From assembly GCF_021654655.1 (NCBI RefSeq), contig NZ_AP025225.1:570001-634000 (forward strand): a stretch of 64,000 bases of DNA, given 5' to 3'. The notes below the pieces were generated by a model. That model was not told the DNA's origin. It saw nothing but the letters and a program-made list of their open reading frames with translations, and did not search any database. Source of the stretch: Candidatus Hydrogenosomobacter endosymbioticus. GTDB taxonomy: Bacteria; Pseudomonadota; Alphaproteobacteria; Holosporales; GW7. The number at the start of each line of letters is the position of its first letter. Position 1 is the stretch's first letter. Shown here in pieces: positions 53,824 through 63,204 of this stretch. Made by a program: the position numbers and the translations under genes.

Positions 53824-55899
53824 TTAATTGCTGGCTTCATTCGATGAATTAGTAGGTATATACGGGCCATATAACTTCAGAAAATTTTCTTTTCTCAGGT
53901 GATAGTTTATGCACTTTCCTATGCTTGTCGCCATCGTTTTAGAACAAGGTTTTATCGAGCTAAACAGTTTTTCATGCAGATTTTTTCCCATGGGAACATT
54001 TGCAGAAAGTATATACACGTATCTTATGTTTTTTTTCGGCTCAAGGTCTATGAAAAGAGAATCAAGAATCCCAAATTCTGTGCGAGTTTTTTCATCAGGG
54101 CTTGAGCATTGAAACGAACACCCAAAAGACTTTGCTCCGCTGAGAGCTGCCATTCCAGCTATATATGGAAATACAAAAAGGCGGTCTCTTTGAAAATCAA
54201 ACTCTTTCTTGTGTAGAGATGAGATCAATTTATCGATACACTTGCGATTGTCTTTGTCTATGGAAACTCCTTTTAAATAAATGCTATTTTTTGACTGCAC
54301 TTTATTTTGTGTAATTTTTAAGCAGTTTTCATATCTGTATATGTGATTGCGAATTATGAATGGGAATATGCATAAAAATGACGTTGCCGGTAAGAGCAAA
54401 GAATAAAAATTGTTTATTTCAAACGCTTTTGTGACGTCGTATACGAACACGATGATCGGAATACTAAAGATTCCTACGGAGTGACTTATCACATACCACG
54501 GAAAACAGGCCGTTCCAAATGAGGACATGATAGATGGAATGGCGCACGCGAATATCAGAAAAATTCTCTTTTTTGAGGAAATTTTTGATATTCCAAGCTG
54601 TTTGCTAAACCATGAATATGAAAAGAACGTCACAACTGAGGCGAAAAAGCAAACGGCCGTATACATTCTTCCGCAAGTTTTTGGGCTCCACCATTGGAAA
54701 CCTATTCGTGAGATGTTCGCAGCTATGAGACTTATTGCGAACAGAAGTGCCGCTAGCCGGAAAAGCTTGCATGGAAGCGGGTATTGCTGACCTTTTTTGT
54801 ATGAATACATTATCGCTATAACAGCTGAAGTGAAGACAATTATCCAGATGTTATGATGCAGAGCCCACGAAAGGTCAAGCAGATAATTTCGCAGCATGGA
54901 TGCGTTATATCCACGCAGCTGTGCTCGGTATAGGTCTGGGAAGTGCTTGTATATGCTCCAATTGCTAGCGCAATATATGGAAACTATAATTGCGCTTGAA
55001 AATGTTGGAATTGTTAATCTGTATAAAGCTGAAAAGGCTGTCTTTAATGTTTTTATTTCAAGTAAATCCGGATTCATTAATTTATCAGATGCGAACATAA
55101 AAATAGGAGTTGTTGCAATCATTGCTAGTCCGAACGATGGACGCGCAGAAAAGGCAACGAATATTGAAAGGCAAATCAACGCGTACGATGCAAAATCCCA
55201 ATTTTTATTTTGCGCAGCGAGCATGCGCGCAACTACTCCGGCTACCCATAAGTATGACGCGAACACCGCAACGGAAAAATATGATAAAGAATTATTGACG
55301 AAGGTGTATATATAGAACGATTGTACAGCAGCAAATGTCTGAAAAATTCTTTTTGCATAGACTTCGCGGTGCCACGGAGCTTCCTGAGCAACATAAACAT
55401 AGACCACCTTTGCGGTAAATTGAGAAAGCAAAAGAGCAATTAGCAAGACCAAAAATCGATATCCCGCTACGCTGTGGTTAAATATGCGTCCGACATAGTG
55501 AAACAGCTGATAATATGTGCTAAGGAACAGAGGGTGTGTATCTCCACCATTTATAAGCAAATACTGGTGATAGCCTTCTGCGCAAAGATCGAAATTAAAC
55601 AAGGAAGCGAAGGCTATGGCAGAGAATAAGGCAATGACGAACGTCGATGAAAGCATAAAGATCGATTTTTGCGAAAAGTTATCTGATGCGAGCGCTATTT
55701 TATTTGCAGACGGCGAGTTAAGTGAGGAGTCAAATGTTCTAGAGATCGACATCATGAGTTTAGCGCCAGAGACTGAAATAGCCATAGGGAAAAGCGATAA
55801 AGCTATCAAATAAGAGGGCGAATAACAAAAAGCTCCGATGGAAATCATGTATGTACTGGAGCAAAGAAGAGCTAACGACAAAACAATCGGAGCATTCAC
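53824..55899 (-). CDS. Polytopic membrane protein, possibly GT-C-like glycosyltransferase
   Basis: A 691-residue protein with about a dozen predicted transmembrane helices over residues 1-510 and a soluble C-terminal domain of about 180 residues. After the second helix a periplasmic loop reads LFNFDLCAEGYHQYLLINGGDTHPLF; acidic residues in the first loop followed by membrane helices are a layout seen in GT-C glycosyltransferases, which suggests but does not prove that role. I recognise no specific family. It shares a strand with alr but has 76 bases between. An envelope glycan or lipid-linked sugar function would fit the neighbours. Confidence 0.55.
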   Translation of the reverse strand: MNAPIVLSLALLCSSTYMISIGAFCYSPSYLIALSLFPMAISVSGAKLMMSISRTFDSSLNSPSANKIALASDNFSQKSIFMLSSTFVIALFSAIAFASLFNFDLCAEGYHQYLLINGGDTHPLFLSTYYQLFHYVGRIFNHSVAGYRFLVLLIALLLSQFTAKVVYVYVAQEAPWHREVYAKRIFQTFAAVQSFYIYTFVNNSLSYFSVAVFASYLWVAGVVARMLAAQNKNWDFASYALICLSIFVAFSARPSFGLAMIATTPIFMFASDKLMNPDLLEIKTLKTAFSALYRLTIPTFSSAIIVSIYCASNWSIYKHFPDLYRAQLRGYNASMLRNYLLDLSWALHHNIWIIVFTSAVIAIMYSYKKGQQYPLPCKLFRLAALLFAISLIAANISRIGFQWWSPKTCGRMYTAVCFFASVVTFFSYSWFSKQLGISKISSKKRIFLIFACAIPSIMSSFGTACFPWYVISHSVGIFSIPIIVFVYDVTKAFEINNFYSLLLPATSFLCIFPFIIRNHIYRYENCLKITQNKVQSKNSIYLKGVSIDKDNRKCIDKLISSLHKKEFDFQRDRLFVFPYIAGMAALSGAKSFGCSFQCSSPDEKTRTEFGILDSLFIDLEPKKNIRYVYILSANVPMGKNLHEKLFSSIKPCSKTMATSIGKCINYHLRKENFLKLYGPYIPTNSSNEASN

Positions 55900-56062
55900 T
55901 ATAATTTTTTCCTAATTCTACCGCCAGACAGCCGCAGGTGTGACGCAACCGTCATCTTCCTATCCTGTGCTGGTTCTGGGATTCTGGTGCGCGCAAAACG
56001 TGGCGAACACGGGCACATGATATCAAGCATGAAAAAACGCGTCAATACAGGTGTTATTCGGC

Positions 56063-56250
56063 AAATAAGTTGGTAAGCCGCCAGCTATTTGGCTTTTTTT
56101 ACTCTAACGATAGCAGATGGGGATCCGTTGAAGCTGATAGAAAAGTCATAATCTTTAAATAAGTTGGTAAGCCGCCAGCTATTTGGCTTTTTTTACTCTA
56201 ACGATAGCAGATGGGGATCCGTTGAAGCTGATAGAAAAGTCATAATCTTT
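56063..56250. repeat. Perfect 94-bp tandem duplication
   Basis: Two adjacent copies, 56063-56156 and 56157-56250, identical as far as I can read. The second copy contains the last codons and stop of the secreted beta-repeat gene (56179-57069); the first copy repeats them beyond the stop as a non-coding remnant. Each copy starts AAATAAGTTGG and ends ATAATCTTT. Confidence 0.97.
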
Positions 56251-57069
56251 GCTGTTTTCAAACTCAGACTCTATGCGTCCGAATCGACCACTCTTTAATT
56301 CTGTTCTGCTGCAATTGTGCGAGCGGCTTCTATTCGAGGACTTTTTAATCATGACTCTGGCCGAGCTTGGCATAAACAAACCAACCTCTCCAGATGATAT
56401 ATTTATTTTTATTGACGGCTTTTTTTCCAGCGTTAATCCATTTACCTTTTTTCTTTCCGTAATTGAGTGTTCGGAATATTGGATTTTAGCAACAGCGCTT
56501 CTAGATGTGATAGATAAATCTTTCTTTATTGAATCTATACTTACGTCCGTTTTGCAAGAATTTATGGACGCAGACTCTAGGCTGCTTTTCGAGCTTCTAA
56601 GAAAAAGCTCGCTCGATTTTACGCGCAGATTCTTTTTCATTCCAAAAAGGCAGACGTTTAACTTTTCGCCCTTTACGAACACATCTATATTTTCAGGGAC
56701 GTTTATATCGCACGCAACTTCTATTTTTCCAGCATTTTCTCTGGAAACGCCGCTAAGCGCGTCTACTATAATGGCGCCAAAACTTCGTTTTATTAAGTCT
56801 TTCCCAAGAGAAGAGTTTTTGACTCTTATAAAGGAAGAAAAAACCCTATCCTTACTTCCAGTCACGACGATTTTAGCGCAAGACGACAACACAACAACCC
56901 GTTTAACTGTGTCGTCGAGCAGCATATTACACACAAGCTCTTTTTCGCCGAGATTTTTTCTAGCCGAAGCAGGACAAGACCGAAGCAGCCCAACACAATT
57001 ATCGCAAGCAAAAAAGCCGCAAACAGCCCAGAAGAAAAGAAGGCCGCGAGACAAAGGAAAAGGACCCAT
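56179..57069 (-). CDS. Secreted beta-repeat protein (DUF4097-like adhesin fold)
   Basis: A 296-residue protein with an N-terminal hydrophobic segment (GLLFFWAVCGFFACDNCVG), probably a signal or lipoprotein-like sequence. The mature part is a succession of short beta-strands: GKIEVACDINVPENIDVFVKGEKLNVCLFG, then a ladder of alternating residues (INSCKTDVSIDSIKKDLSITSR), a pattern of putative adhesin/DUF4097 beta-helices. Six or more Cys are present. It starts six bases after the rpsU stop and is likely co-transcribed with it. The 3' end lies in a tandem duplication. Assignment is by pattern only. Confidence 0.6.
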   Translation of the reverse strand: MGPFPLSRGLLFFWAVCGFFACDNCVGLLRSCPASARKNLGEKELVCNMLLDDTVKRVVVLSSCAKIVVTGSKDRVFSSFIRVKNSSLGKDLIKRSFGAIIVDALSGVSRENAGKIEVACDINVPENIDVFVKGEKLNVCLFGMKKNLRVKSSELFLRSSKSSLESASINSCKTDVSIDSIKKDLSITSRSAVAKIQYSEHSITERKKVNGLTLEKKPSIKINISSGEVGLFMPSSARVMIKKSSNRSRSHNCSRTELKSGRFGRIESEFENSKDYDFSISFNGSPSAIVRVKKAK

Positions 57070-57075
57070 CGGGAA

Positions 57076-57282
57076 CTAGAAACCTTCCTTTTGCATTCTT
57101 TTTTGCAAATTTTTCTGCACGCGCTTCATGGCTTCCGCCTTCTTCTTCTTTCTTTTTTCAGATGGCTTAACGTAAAATCTTCTTTCTTTTTGTTCTTTTA
57201 TTACGCCATCTCTTTGAATTTTCTTCTTTAATACGCGAATAGCGCGTTCAACATTCCCATTTCTAACTATTACAGGAAGCAC
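57076..57282 (-). CDS. rpsU: 30S ribosomal protein S21
   Basis: Small-subunit protein, 68 residues, close to the family's length. VIVRNGNVERAIRVLKKKIQRDGVIKEQKERRFYVKPSEKRKKK contains the usual basic core, read over residues 4-47. The start is a GTG at 57282. It is followed at once by an unrelated secreted-protein gene, an unusual pairing. Confidence 0.95.
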   Translation of the reverse strand: MLPVIVRNGNVERAIRVLKKKIQRDGVIKEQKERRFYVKPSEKRKKKKAEAMKRVQKNLQKRMQKEGF

Positions 57283-57629
57283 ACAAGACCCCAGTTACAA
57301 CATCTACCGAACAATTATATTGCAGCTAGACCAGCAATTCAACAGTAATTGGTGCGCTCTATGGTTTTTATAATGGTTATCCGGACAGATTTTTGTAACG
57401 TTATAGGGTATTTGTCGAGCACAGTAACTTGAAAAGTTGATTGTTTTGTAGCTAAAATATCGTAAATTTTAATCATACTATTGACAAAGCAAAATTATTA
57501 AAACAGACTGCGCGTGTCCCCTGCGGAGGAACCCGGTTCTAGCAAGGAATTTTTCCTGTTGTTTTTAATCTGGGAGCGGCTTGTTGAGCTTAATATCGAA
57601 AATTGGGATATGGTTTATAAGGGGAGCGC
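57283..57629. other. Intergenic region upstream of the secretion operon
   Basis: 347 bases between divergent rpsU and gspE. It should hold both promoters. Plus-strand candidates are TTGAAA (57429-57434) with TAAAAT (57453-57458), 18-base spacer, and a consensus TTGACA (57481-57486) with only a weak -10 box. No gene or RNA seen. Confidence 0.45.
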
Positions 57630-59369
57630 ATGGAAAATAGAGTGCAGCGCGGTCGTGAAGGTGGTGTAGATGGCTTTTGCGACGCTCTTCTCGATAGGCT
57701 TGTTGGTGGCGGAGCTTTGTCTGTTGATCAAAAAAATGTCCTTATGACAGAATCGCAGGCTTCTGGTAAGGACATAGAACAGCTTTTGATCGAACTTTCG
57801 TTAATAAACGAGAAAGAGCTTAGCGATGCCATGGCTTTTGTGCACGGAAATGTCCGTATAGCTATGTCTGAATGTGATGTAGATTATAACCTAGTGAGAC
57901 AAGTTCCAGAAGATATTGCAAAGTCGTGCTGCGCGATTCCGGTATCAAAAACGGAAGGAGATGTAAATGGCATAATAATAGCTATGTCTGATATAAATGA
58001 CTTAAAATCCTACGACGCCATTCGTAAATTTTTTCCAGAAGATTATATGGCTGTTCCTGTGGCGTGCACAAGATCTGAAATTCTCGAAGAGATACATAAG
58101 GCCTATTCCAGTAGTCGGGTTTCTGGTGGAGATGATGATTTGTCTCTTCTTTCTTATAACGACGAAAACTCTACGATAGAATTCGTACAAAACGTTCTGG
58201 AAGATGCGGCCAGGAAAAAAGCTTCTGATATACACTTTGAACCAGAGAGCATATTTGTGCGAATAAGATATAGGTGTGACGGAATTTTATATGAAAGGTT
58301 TTGCTTTCACCAAAAGTTGTGGCCTCCAGTTTGTGTGCGTATTAAGGTGATTTCTGGAATGGATATTGCAGAAACAAGAAGGCCCCAAGACGGACGCTTT
58401 TCTCTAGACGTTTTTGGAAGGAAAATTGATTTCAGAGTCGCTTCGCACCCAAGCATTTATGGAGAGAGTATAGTAATACGCATACTTGATAGGGCTAGTT
58501 CTCTTATATCCATGTCTAGGCTTGGGTATTCGGAAGACTCTCTTGCAAAAGTGTTCGAATGTCTGGAAAAGCCAGAAGGGATGATAATACTTACCGGACC
58601 AACGGGATCTGGAAAAACCACTTCTCTATATGCCATGTTGTCTTTAATAGATGCAAAAAAAACGAAAGTAATGACATTGGAAGAGCCTGTGGAGTATTGC
58701 CTTCCTAACATAAGACAAACAGAGATAAAAGATGGCGGACCGCTTACATTTGTTGACGGCATAAGGTCTATTTTGCGGCAGGATCCTGATGTGATTTTAA
58801 TAGGCGAGATGCGAGACGATGCAACGGCTAATATGGCTATTAGAGCGGCTATGACTGGCCATAAAGTGTTCACCACCCTTCATACAAACAACGCTCTAAG
58901 CGCTATTTTCAGGTTTCTTGACTTTCGCGTACAGCGCTCTCTTTTGTCTGGAAATATAAACTGTATAATTGCTCAGAGGCTTGTTAGGGTTTTATGCCCT
59001 AAATGCAAGAAGAAAGAGAGATTGCCAGAGAAGAAAGCGTATCATTTCGGTCTTGAAAAAGCCGTAGATGCGTTTGTCTCTGTGGGCTGTGAGTCGTGTA
59101 GATTTACAGGTTTTTCTGGAAGGAGGGCTGTTTCCGAAGCTATATTGATGAATGGCGAAATGGAAGAAATGATACTTGGTGGCGGATCTTACGGCGAGAT
59201 GGCGGATATGCTTTATAGAAGCGGTTTTAAGTCTATGTTTGATGACGGTCTTGAGCTGGCCTTGTCTGGGAAAACAAGTTTTGACGAAGTGCAGAGAGTT
59301 GTCGGTGTTAACTCGCTTTCTTTGAGAAGGCGCGTAGTTTTTGCGGAGAATGCTGATGGCTCTGTATAA
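57630..59369 (+). CDS. GspE/PilB-type secretion ATPase
   Basis: Cytoplasmic hexameric ATPase that powers type II secretion or type IV pilus assembly. The 579-residue product has the N1/N2 domain (about 30-160), KKASDIHFEPE, RPQDGRFS, the Walker A GPTGSGKTTSLYAM near 325, the Asp box MTLEEPVEY, Walker B LRQDPDVILIGEMRD, TGHKVFTTLHTN, and the four-Cys zinc site (CPKCKKK and CESCRF). The last two domains match both GspE and PilB, so the subfamily is open. A GGGGAG ribosome site precedes the ATG. First gene of a five-gene operon with overlapping ends. Confidence 0.92.
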   Translation: MENRVQRGREGGVDGFCDALLDRLVGGGALSVDQKNVLMTESQASGKDIEQLLIELSLINEKELSDAMAFVHGNVRIAMSECDVDYNLVRQVPEDIAKSCCAIPVSKTEGDVNGIIIAMSDINDLKSYDAIRKFFPEDYMAVPVACTRSEILEEIHKAYSSSRVSGGDDDLSLLSYNDENSTIEFVQNVLEDAARKKASDIHFEPESIFVRIRYRCDGILYERFCFHQKLWPPVCVRIKVISGMDIAETRRPQDGRFSLDVFGRKIDFRVASHPSIYGESIVIRILDRASSLISMSRLGYSEDSLAKVFECLEKPEGMIILTGPTGSGKTTSLYAMLSLIDAKKTKVMTLEEPVEYCLPNIRQTEIKDGGPLTFVDGIRSILRQDPDVILIGEMRDDATANMAIRAAMTGHKVFTTLHTNNALSAIFRFLDFRVQRSLLSGNINCIIAQRLVRVLCPKCKKKERLPEKKAYHFGLEKAVDAFVSVGCESCRFTGFSGRRAVSEAILMNGEMEEMILGGGSYGEMADMLYRSGFKSMFDDGLELALSGKTSFDEVQRVVGVNSLSLRRRVVFAENADGSV

Positions 59370-60552
59370 ATACCAGGCGCTTGACGAAAGAGGCCAGTTA
59401 TTGTGGGGGTATATCAACGGTTCTACACATGACGATGCTTTTAATAAGCTTGTGAACCGTAAACTTGATCCAATAGTAGTGTTTAAAAAATTTGATTTAT
59501 TCGGAATTTTACGTTCTAAGAGCGCTGCGGAGGATATAGAAAGATTCTTTATGTACCTTGAATACTCCCTAGATGCAGGAGTTTCTATTACTCAGTCTCT
59601 TAGAAATATTGCGCCTTCTTTTAACAAAGGGTTTCAGGCGATAGTCCTTAGCATACAAGATGATATTTACCATGGACAAATGCTTTCGAAAGCATGCGAA
59701 AGTTTTCCGTTCATATTTCATCCAATAACGCTTTCTCTTATAAAAATAGGAGAACAATCTGGTAAATTGTCTGATTCATGTAGAAAAATCCAAGAATATC
59801 TGAAACTTCAAAGAGAGAGAAGGTCTAAGATAGCGAAAGCGTTGAGGTATCCTATCTTTAGTTTTGTCTCATTCATTATGGCTGCGGTATTTTTTGTAAC
59901 ATTTTTTCTTCCGGATTTGATGCAATTTTTCGCTGCGTACAATATACAACCATCATTTTGTACAGCTCTATTGGTATGTATAGTTGAATTTCCTATATTG
60001 ATGTCGTTGGAAATGTTGCTGTTATTAGTGGCTTTTTTACTGGCTATTTATATTTTGTTTAAGCCTCAATCCGGGATTTTTTTCGGAAAAGTGTTTTTTT
60101 CTTTTTTCCCGTTTGCGAAAATAATTGCTGATGCGCATTATTCAAGATTTCTCCAGTCATTAAGCATACTTTGCGGTGAGCATATGCGTCTCGTCGAAGC
60201 GATAGTTATATCCAAGGACACCGTTTCGTCTAGCTTTATAAGACGGCAGCTCGACGTGGTGTACGAGAACGTGATTTCCGGGCGTCATTTATACGAGGCT
60301 CTTGGTGAGGCGTTACTTTTTAGACCATTTTATGCGCGCATAATTCAGACAGGTGAAGAAACTGGGAGAATATCTCAGGCCCTTTACAGCGCATACGAAG
60401 TTTCGTACAGAGATACGGAGTCTACCGTATCGAAAATCATAGCTCTCGCAGAACCAACTCTATTAATAGTGATAGGCGCGATGTTTTTGTTTTTAGTAAA
60501 CGCAACTATAGTTCCGTTGTACGAACATCTTGGGGCTATGAGCTATGAATAG
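59356..60552 (+). CDS. GspF/PilC-type inner-membrane platform protein
   Basis: Platform protein that couples the ATPase to pilin movement. The 398-residue product has two repeats of the T2SSF domain: first LEYSLDAGVSITQSLRNIA and LIKIGEQSGKLSDSC, then FLQSLSILCGEHMRLVEAI and IIQTGEETGRISQAL, each followed by hydrophobic helices (about 165-195, 205-235, 365-390). The start lies within the end of gspE; GGAGA at 59345-59349 supports the ATG at 59356. Confidence 0.92.
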   Translation: MALYKYQALDERGQLLWGYINGSTHDDAFNKLVNRKLDPIVVFKKFDLFGILRSKSAAEDIERFFMYLEYSLDAGVSITQSLRNIAPSFNKGFQAIVLSIQDDIYHGQMLSKACESFPFIFHPITLSLIKIGEQSGKLSDSCRKIQEYLKLQRERRSKIAKALRYPIFSFVSFIMAAVFFVTFFLPDLMQFFAAYNIQPSFCTALLVCIVEFPILMSLEMLLLLVAFLLAIYILFKPQSGIFFGKVFFSFFPFAKIIADAHYSRFLQSLSILCGEHMRLVEAIVISKDTVSSSFIRRQLDVVYENVISGRHLYEALGEALLFRPFYARIIQTGEETGRISQALYSAYEVSYRDTESTVSKIIALAEPTLLIVIGAMFLFLVNATIVPLYEHLGAMSYE

Positions 60553-62092
60553 TAAGATGTTTCGAATGCACGCTGTTGTGAACGATCCAATTCCAATCGA
60601 AGGTCTTTCCATTCAAGAGATAGAGCGGTCGAGCAGGTTTACGAAAAATCCTGTTGGAATGAAATTTGACAGAAAAAAGCCGATATTTGTTATATCTACG
60701 CAACGATACTATTACATGTACCAGGGAAGAGAAGACGCTGCGCAGCTTCTTACGGCAGTTGATAGCCATACTACTGACGAAATTGTAAAAATTATCAAAT
60801 TTTTCAAAATATCTTCGATAAAAGTAATAGATTACACTAGCGAGCAGTTTATAAAACTGGAAAAATGTCCTGGCTCTCTTAAATATTGGCAATTTTTTCA
60901 GTGGTTTTTGCAACGCAAACGGTCGGCGTTAAGAACATACCTTTATAGCGGGGTATACGCCATAGCGAAGCATCAAGAAATTTTGTCTGTTGGAATTTCG
61001 TCGCAATCTGCAACCTCATCTTTAATGAGGGCAATAGAAACAGAAACGAGCTGCGCTTGCAGTTTGTATAGCGGCTTTCTAGAGCAAGGTCGCTTTCTGT
61101 TTTCTTTGATATCTCCGCTGAAGCCTTCGTACAAGCAAAAGGTATTGATTGTATCAATAGATCAAGAGATGAACATGGGGCAGTGGCTGTTTTGTTCTGG
61201 CCGTGTGTATTTTTGGAGATTTTGGACGCCGTCTCTTAAAGAAAATATAAATCAGCAAATTGTTCCTGCTGTTCAAAGTTTGCTGCGATATATGGAGAAA
61301 ATTACAAATGTTCAGGACCTAGAAATAGCATTTGTGGCCGAAAGAAAAACAGAAAGCGCTGTGTTTTCTACGTCTTTTCCAATGAGTACATTTTTTCAGC
61401 CTGAAGACATATTGCTTTTGATGGAGAGGGAAAGTATTTACGCTTCGCCTAAAATTAGGTTGTTTCATAACCTTGTGTTATCTCTGAGGCGAAGGCCCTA
61501 TCAAATATATAATCAGGGGTGGCAGATAGCTGGAAAGCTTTTTAAGCGATATGCTCCGCAGGTTCTTCAGGCCTTAAGCGCGCTGTTTCTTTTGACGTCT
61601 TCTGGGTTATTTTACCTTTGCCTGGGACTTCGCGAACACAACAAAGTAATATCTAAAAACCTTTCTATGTTGTCGCAAGAGCTTATGCGTATGCGTATCG
61701 AAGTTGAAAGCATGCCTTTTTCTATCAGACAGGCAAAGATGATTCAGGATATTCTTCAGTCGTCTGGTATGCAACAAGAGAGATTATGGACTTTTCTAGA
61801 GTCTATGACGGAGGTTTTGGGAGACAGTTATCTTCTTGAGTTTTTATCGCTTGAGGAAGAAAAAGTTCGTATCGGAGTTCACCCAATATTTCCACAGCAA
61901 CAGGCTGTTTTTGATGTTTTTTTTGAGTCGTGGCAAAGAATTTTTCCAAGCGTACAATACCAAATAGTAAGAAGTCCAGAAGACTGCAAAGCAACCGAAG
62001 CAACTGCTGACAAAGGAAAATTTGGCGGGGCTGGAGAATTTTCTTCATTGGTAATAGAAGCTCGGTCTCCATTTCAGGAGCAAGTGAAATGA
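60545..62092 (+). CDS. PilM/PilN- or GspL-like assembly protein
   Basis: A 515-residue protein overlapping gspF by eight bases. It has a large cytoplasmic N-terminal part (about 1-330), a single membrane helix (VLQALSALFLLTSSGLFYLCLGL near 345-365), a short coiled coil and a periplasmic alpha/beta domain (about 400-490: LESMTEVLGDSYLLEFLSLEEEKVRIG and further). That is the layout of GspL, or of PilM and PilN fused. I see no clear actin-like ATP motif. Assignment rests on position and layout; the sequence itself is poorly conserved. Confidence 0.6.
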   Translation: MNSKMFRMHAVVNDPIPIEGLSIQEIERSSRFTKNPVGMKFDRKKPIFVISTQRYYYMYQGREDAAQLLTAVDSHTTDEIVKIIKFFKISSIKVIDYTSEQFIKLEKCPGSLKYWQFFQWFLQRKRSALRTYLYSGVYAIAKHQEILSVGISSQSATSSLMRAIETETSCACSLYSGFLEQGRFLFSLISPLKPSYKQKVLIVSIDQEMNMGQWLFCSGRVYFWRFWTPSLKENINQQIVPAVQSLLRYMEKITNVQDLEIAFVAERKTESAVFSTSFPMSTFFQPEDILLLMERESIYASPKIRLFHNLVLSLRRRPYQIYNQGWQIAGKLFKRYAPQVLQALSALFLLTSSGLFYLCLGLREHNKVISKNLSMLSQELMRMRIEVESMPFSIRQAKMIQDILQSSGMQQERLWTFLESMTEVLGDSYLLEFLSLEEEKVRIGVHPIFPQQQAVFDVFFESWQRIFPSVQYQIVRSPEDCKATEATADKGKFGGAGEFSSLVIEARSPFQEQVK

Positions 62093-62679
62093 TCTCATTT
62101 AAAAACTTGAGCAAAGAATCTGCGTTATTCGTGTTTTCCGTATGCGCAATGATAGCGATATATTCTCTTTGGGAATATTTTCGGGCGCTTCAAGTGTCGC
62201 TTGTTGATGAAATAGTGACGATCAAGGCTGAGCTCTCGAACGAGCGCCGTAGGTTGAAAACCCTGCGTAATACTATGGAGTCTCTTCAATCTGTTTTTAA
62301 GCAAGAAAGGGGCGGGAAAAAAATCTCTCGTCACTATTTGGGGGAGATTTTGAAAAATTTAGCAAATAAAAATAAACTATTGCACATCCACTTTTCTTTC
62401 ATGCCGGAAAAGTCTATTCACAAAGATGCTTCTCTTACAGTAAAAAAAAGCTTTGTGCGTATAAACTTTTCGTCAAGCACAGACAGAGATGTAATGGAAT
62501 TTCTCAAAGGGTTATTTAGCAGTTTTCCTGGAATTATTCAGTCAAAAGAGCTGAAATTGAAAAAAGAGGAGCTTAATGAGCAAGATGCCCAATTTCTTGG
62601 TATGGATTTATTGATAAGAGGGACTTATAGTTTTGAATGGTTTGATATTTCTTACATTTCTGATAAAGGAGCGTCTTAA
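62089..62679 (+). CDS. PilO/GspM-like assembly protein
   Basis: A 196-residue bitopic protein overlapping the previous gene by four bases (ATGA). One membrane helix near the N-terminus (ALFVFSVCAMIAIYSLWEYF), a coiled coil (about 35-70) and a periplasmic alpha/beta domain (about 80-190) with alternating strands (LHIHFSFMPEK, SFVRINFSSS). This is the PilO/GspM layout. The family is too divergent for firm assignment by eye, but gene order after a GspL/PilN-like protein supports it. Confidence 0.6.
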   Translation: MISFKNLSKESALFVFSVCAMIAIYSLWEYFRALQVSLVDEIVTIKAELSNERRRLKTLRNTMESLQSVFKQERGGKKISRHYLGEILKNLANKNKLLHIHFSFMPEKSIHKDASLTVKKSFVRINFSSSTDRDVMEFLKGLFSSFPGIIQSKELKLKKEELNEQDAQFLGMDLLIRGTYSFEWFDISYISDKGAS

Positions 62680-63092
62680 TGTCTCGCTTTTTGCTCTTGT
62701 CTGCAGTCTTTGTTAGCGCGTATTGCGGTGGGGCATACTTTGTTAACGAAAGCAAATTTTCGAAGCAAGAAGAAAAAGATTTTAACGCTATGCCTTCGCT
62801 ATTTTTAACTCCAGAGCAATTGGAGAAAGCATCGAGACGAAAGCCCCTACAACAAGATTTTCCCGCAGAAATTTCTAATCAAAAAATGAGAACCAGGAAA
62901 CCATTAAAAGTGGAAGGGATCATGATGTCATCGCAAACAAAAGAATGGATAATTTGGATAAATGGCAAGAAGATAACAAGCGAAAGCGATGACAAAAGTA
63001 TTGACGGGTGGTCTATAGAGTCTGTTACTGACAGGGAGGTGATAATTTTTTCTCCTGGAGGAGAGAGGCAAGTCCTTGGACTAGAGCAATAA
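62679..63092 (+). CDS. PilP/GspC-like periplasmic protein
   Basis: A 137-residue protein with an N-terminal signal or anchor helix (RFLLLSAVFVSAYCGGAYFV), a polar linker, and a small beta domain (about 75-135: LKVEGIMMSSQTKEWIIWINGKKI and WSIESVTDREVIIFS). The GI....W..WINGK.I pattern with a following recurring strand matches the homology region of GspC and PilP, which bind the secretin. The start codon overlaps the previous stop (TAATG). Last gene of the operon; no secretin or pilin gene follows. Confidence 0.65.
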   Translation: MSRFLLLSAVFVSAYCGGAYFVNESKFSKQEEKDFNAMPSLFLTPEQLEKASRRKPLQQDFPAEISNQKMRTRKPLKVEGIMMSSQTKEWIIWINGKKITSESDDKSIDGWSIESVTDREVIIFSPGGERQVLGLEQ

Positions 63093-63204
63093 AAAAATTG
63101 TTTTTCAGACAGTTAGCTGGCTTTTAAAAGTAAGAAAGTTCGAGCTTTCTTAAGTTTTTTGTTTTATACTGTGGAGGTTGCTTGGCGGATTGAGGGGGGC
63201 TTGG

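Noticed and set aside
56249-57079. A 276-codon plus-strand frame opposite the secreted beta-repeat gene
   Set aside because: The minus frame has a signal sequence, follows rpsU and has regular beta periodicity; the plus frame has none of these, though this is the least certain of the antisense rejections.
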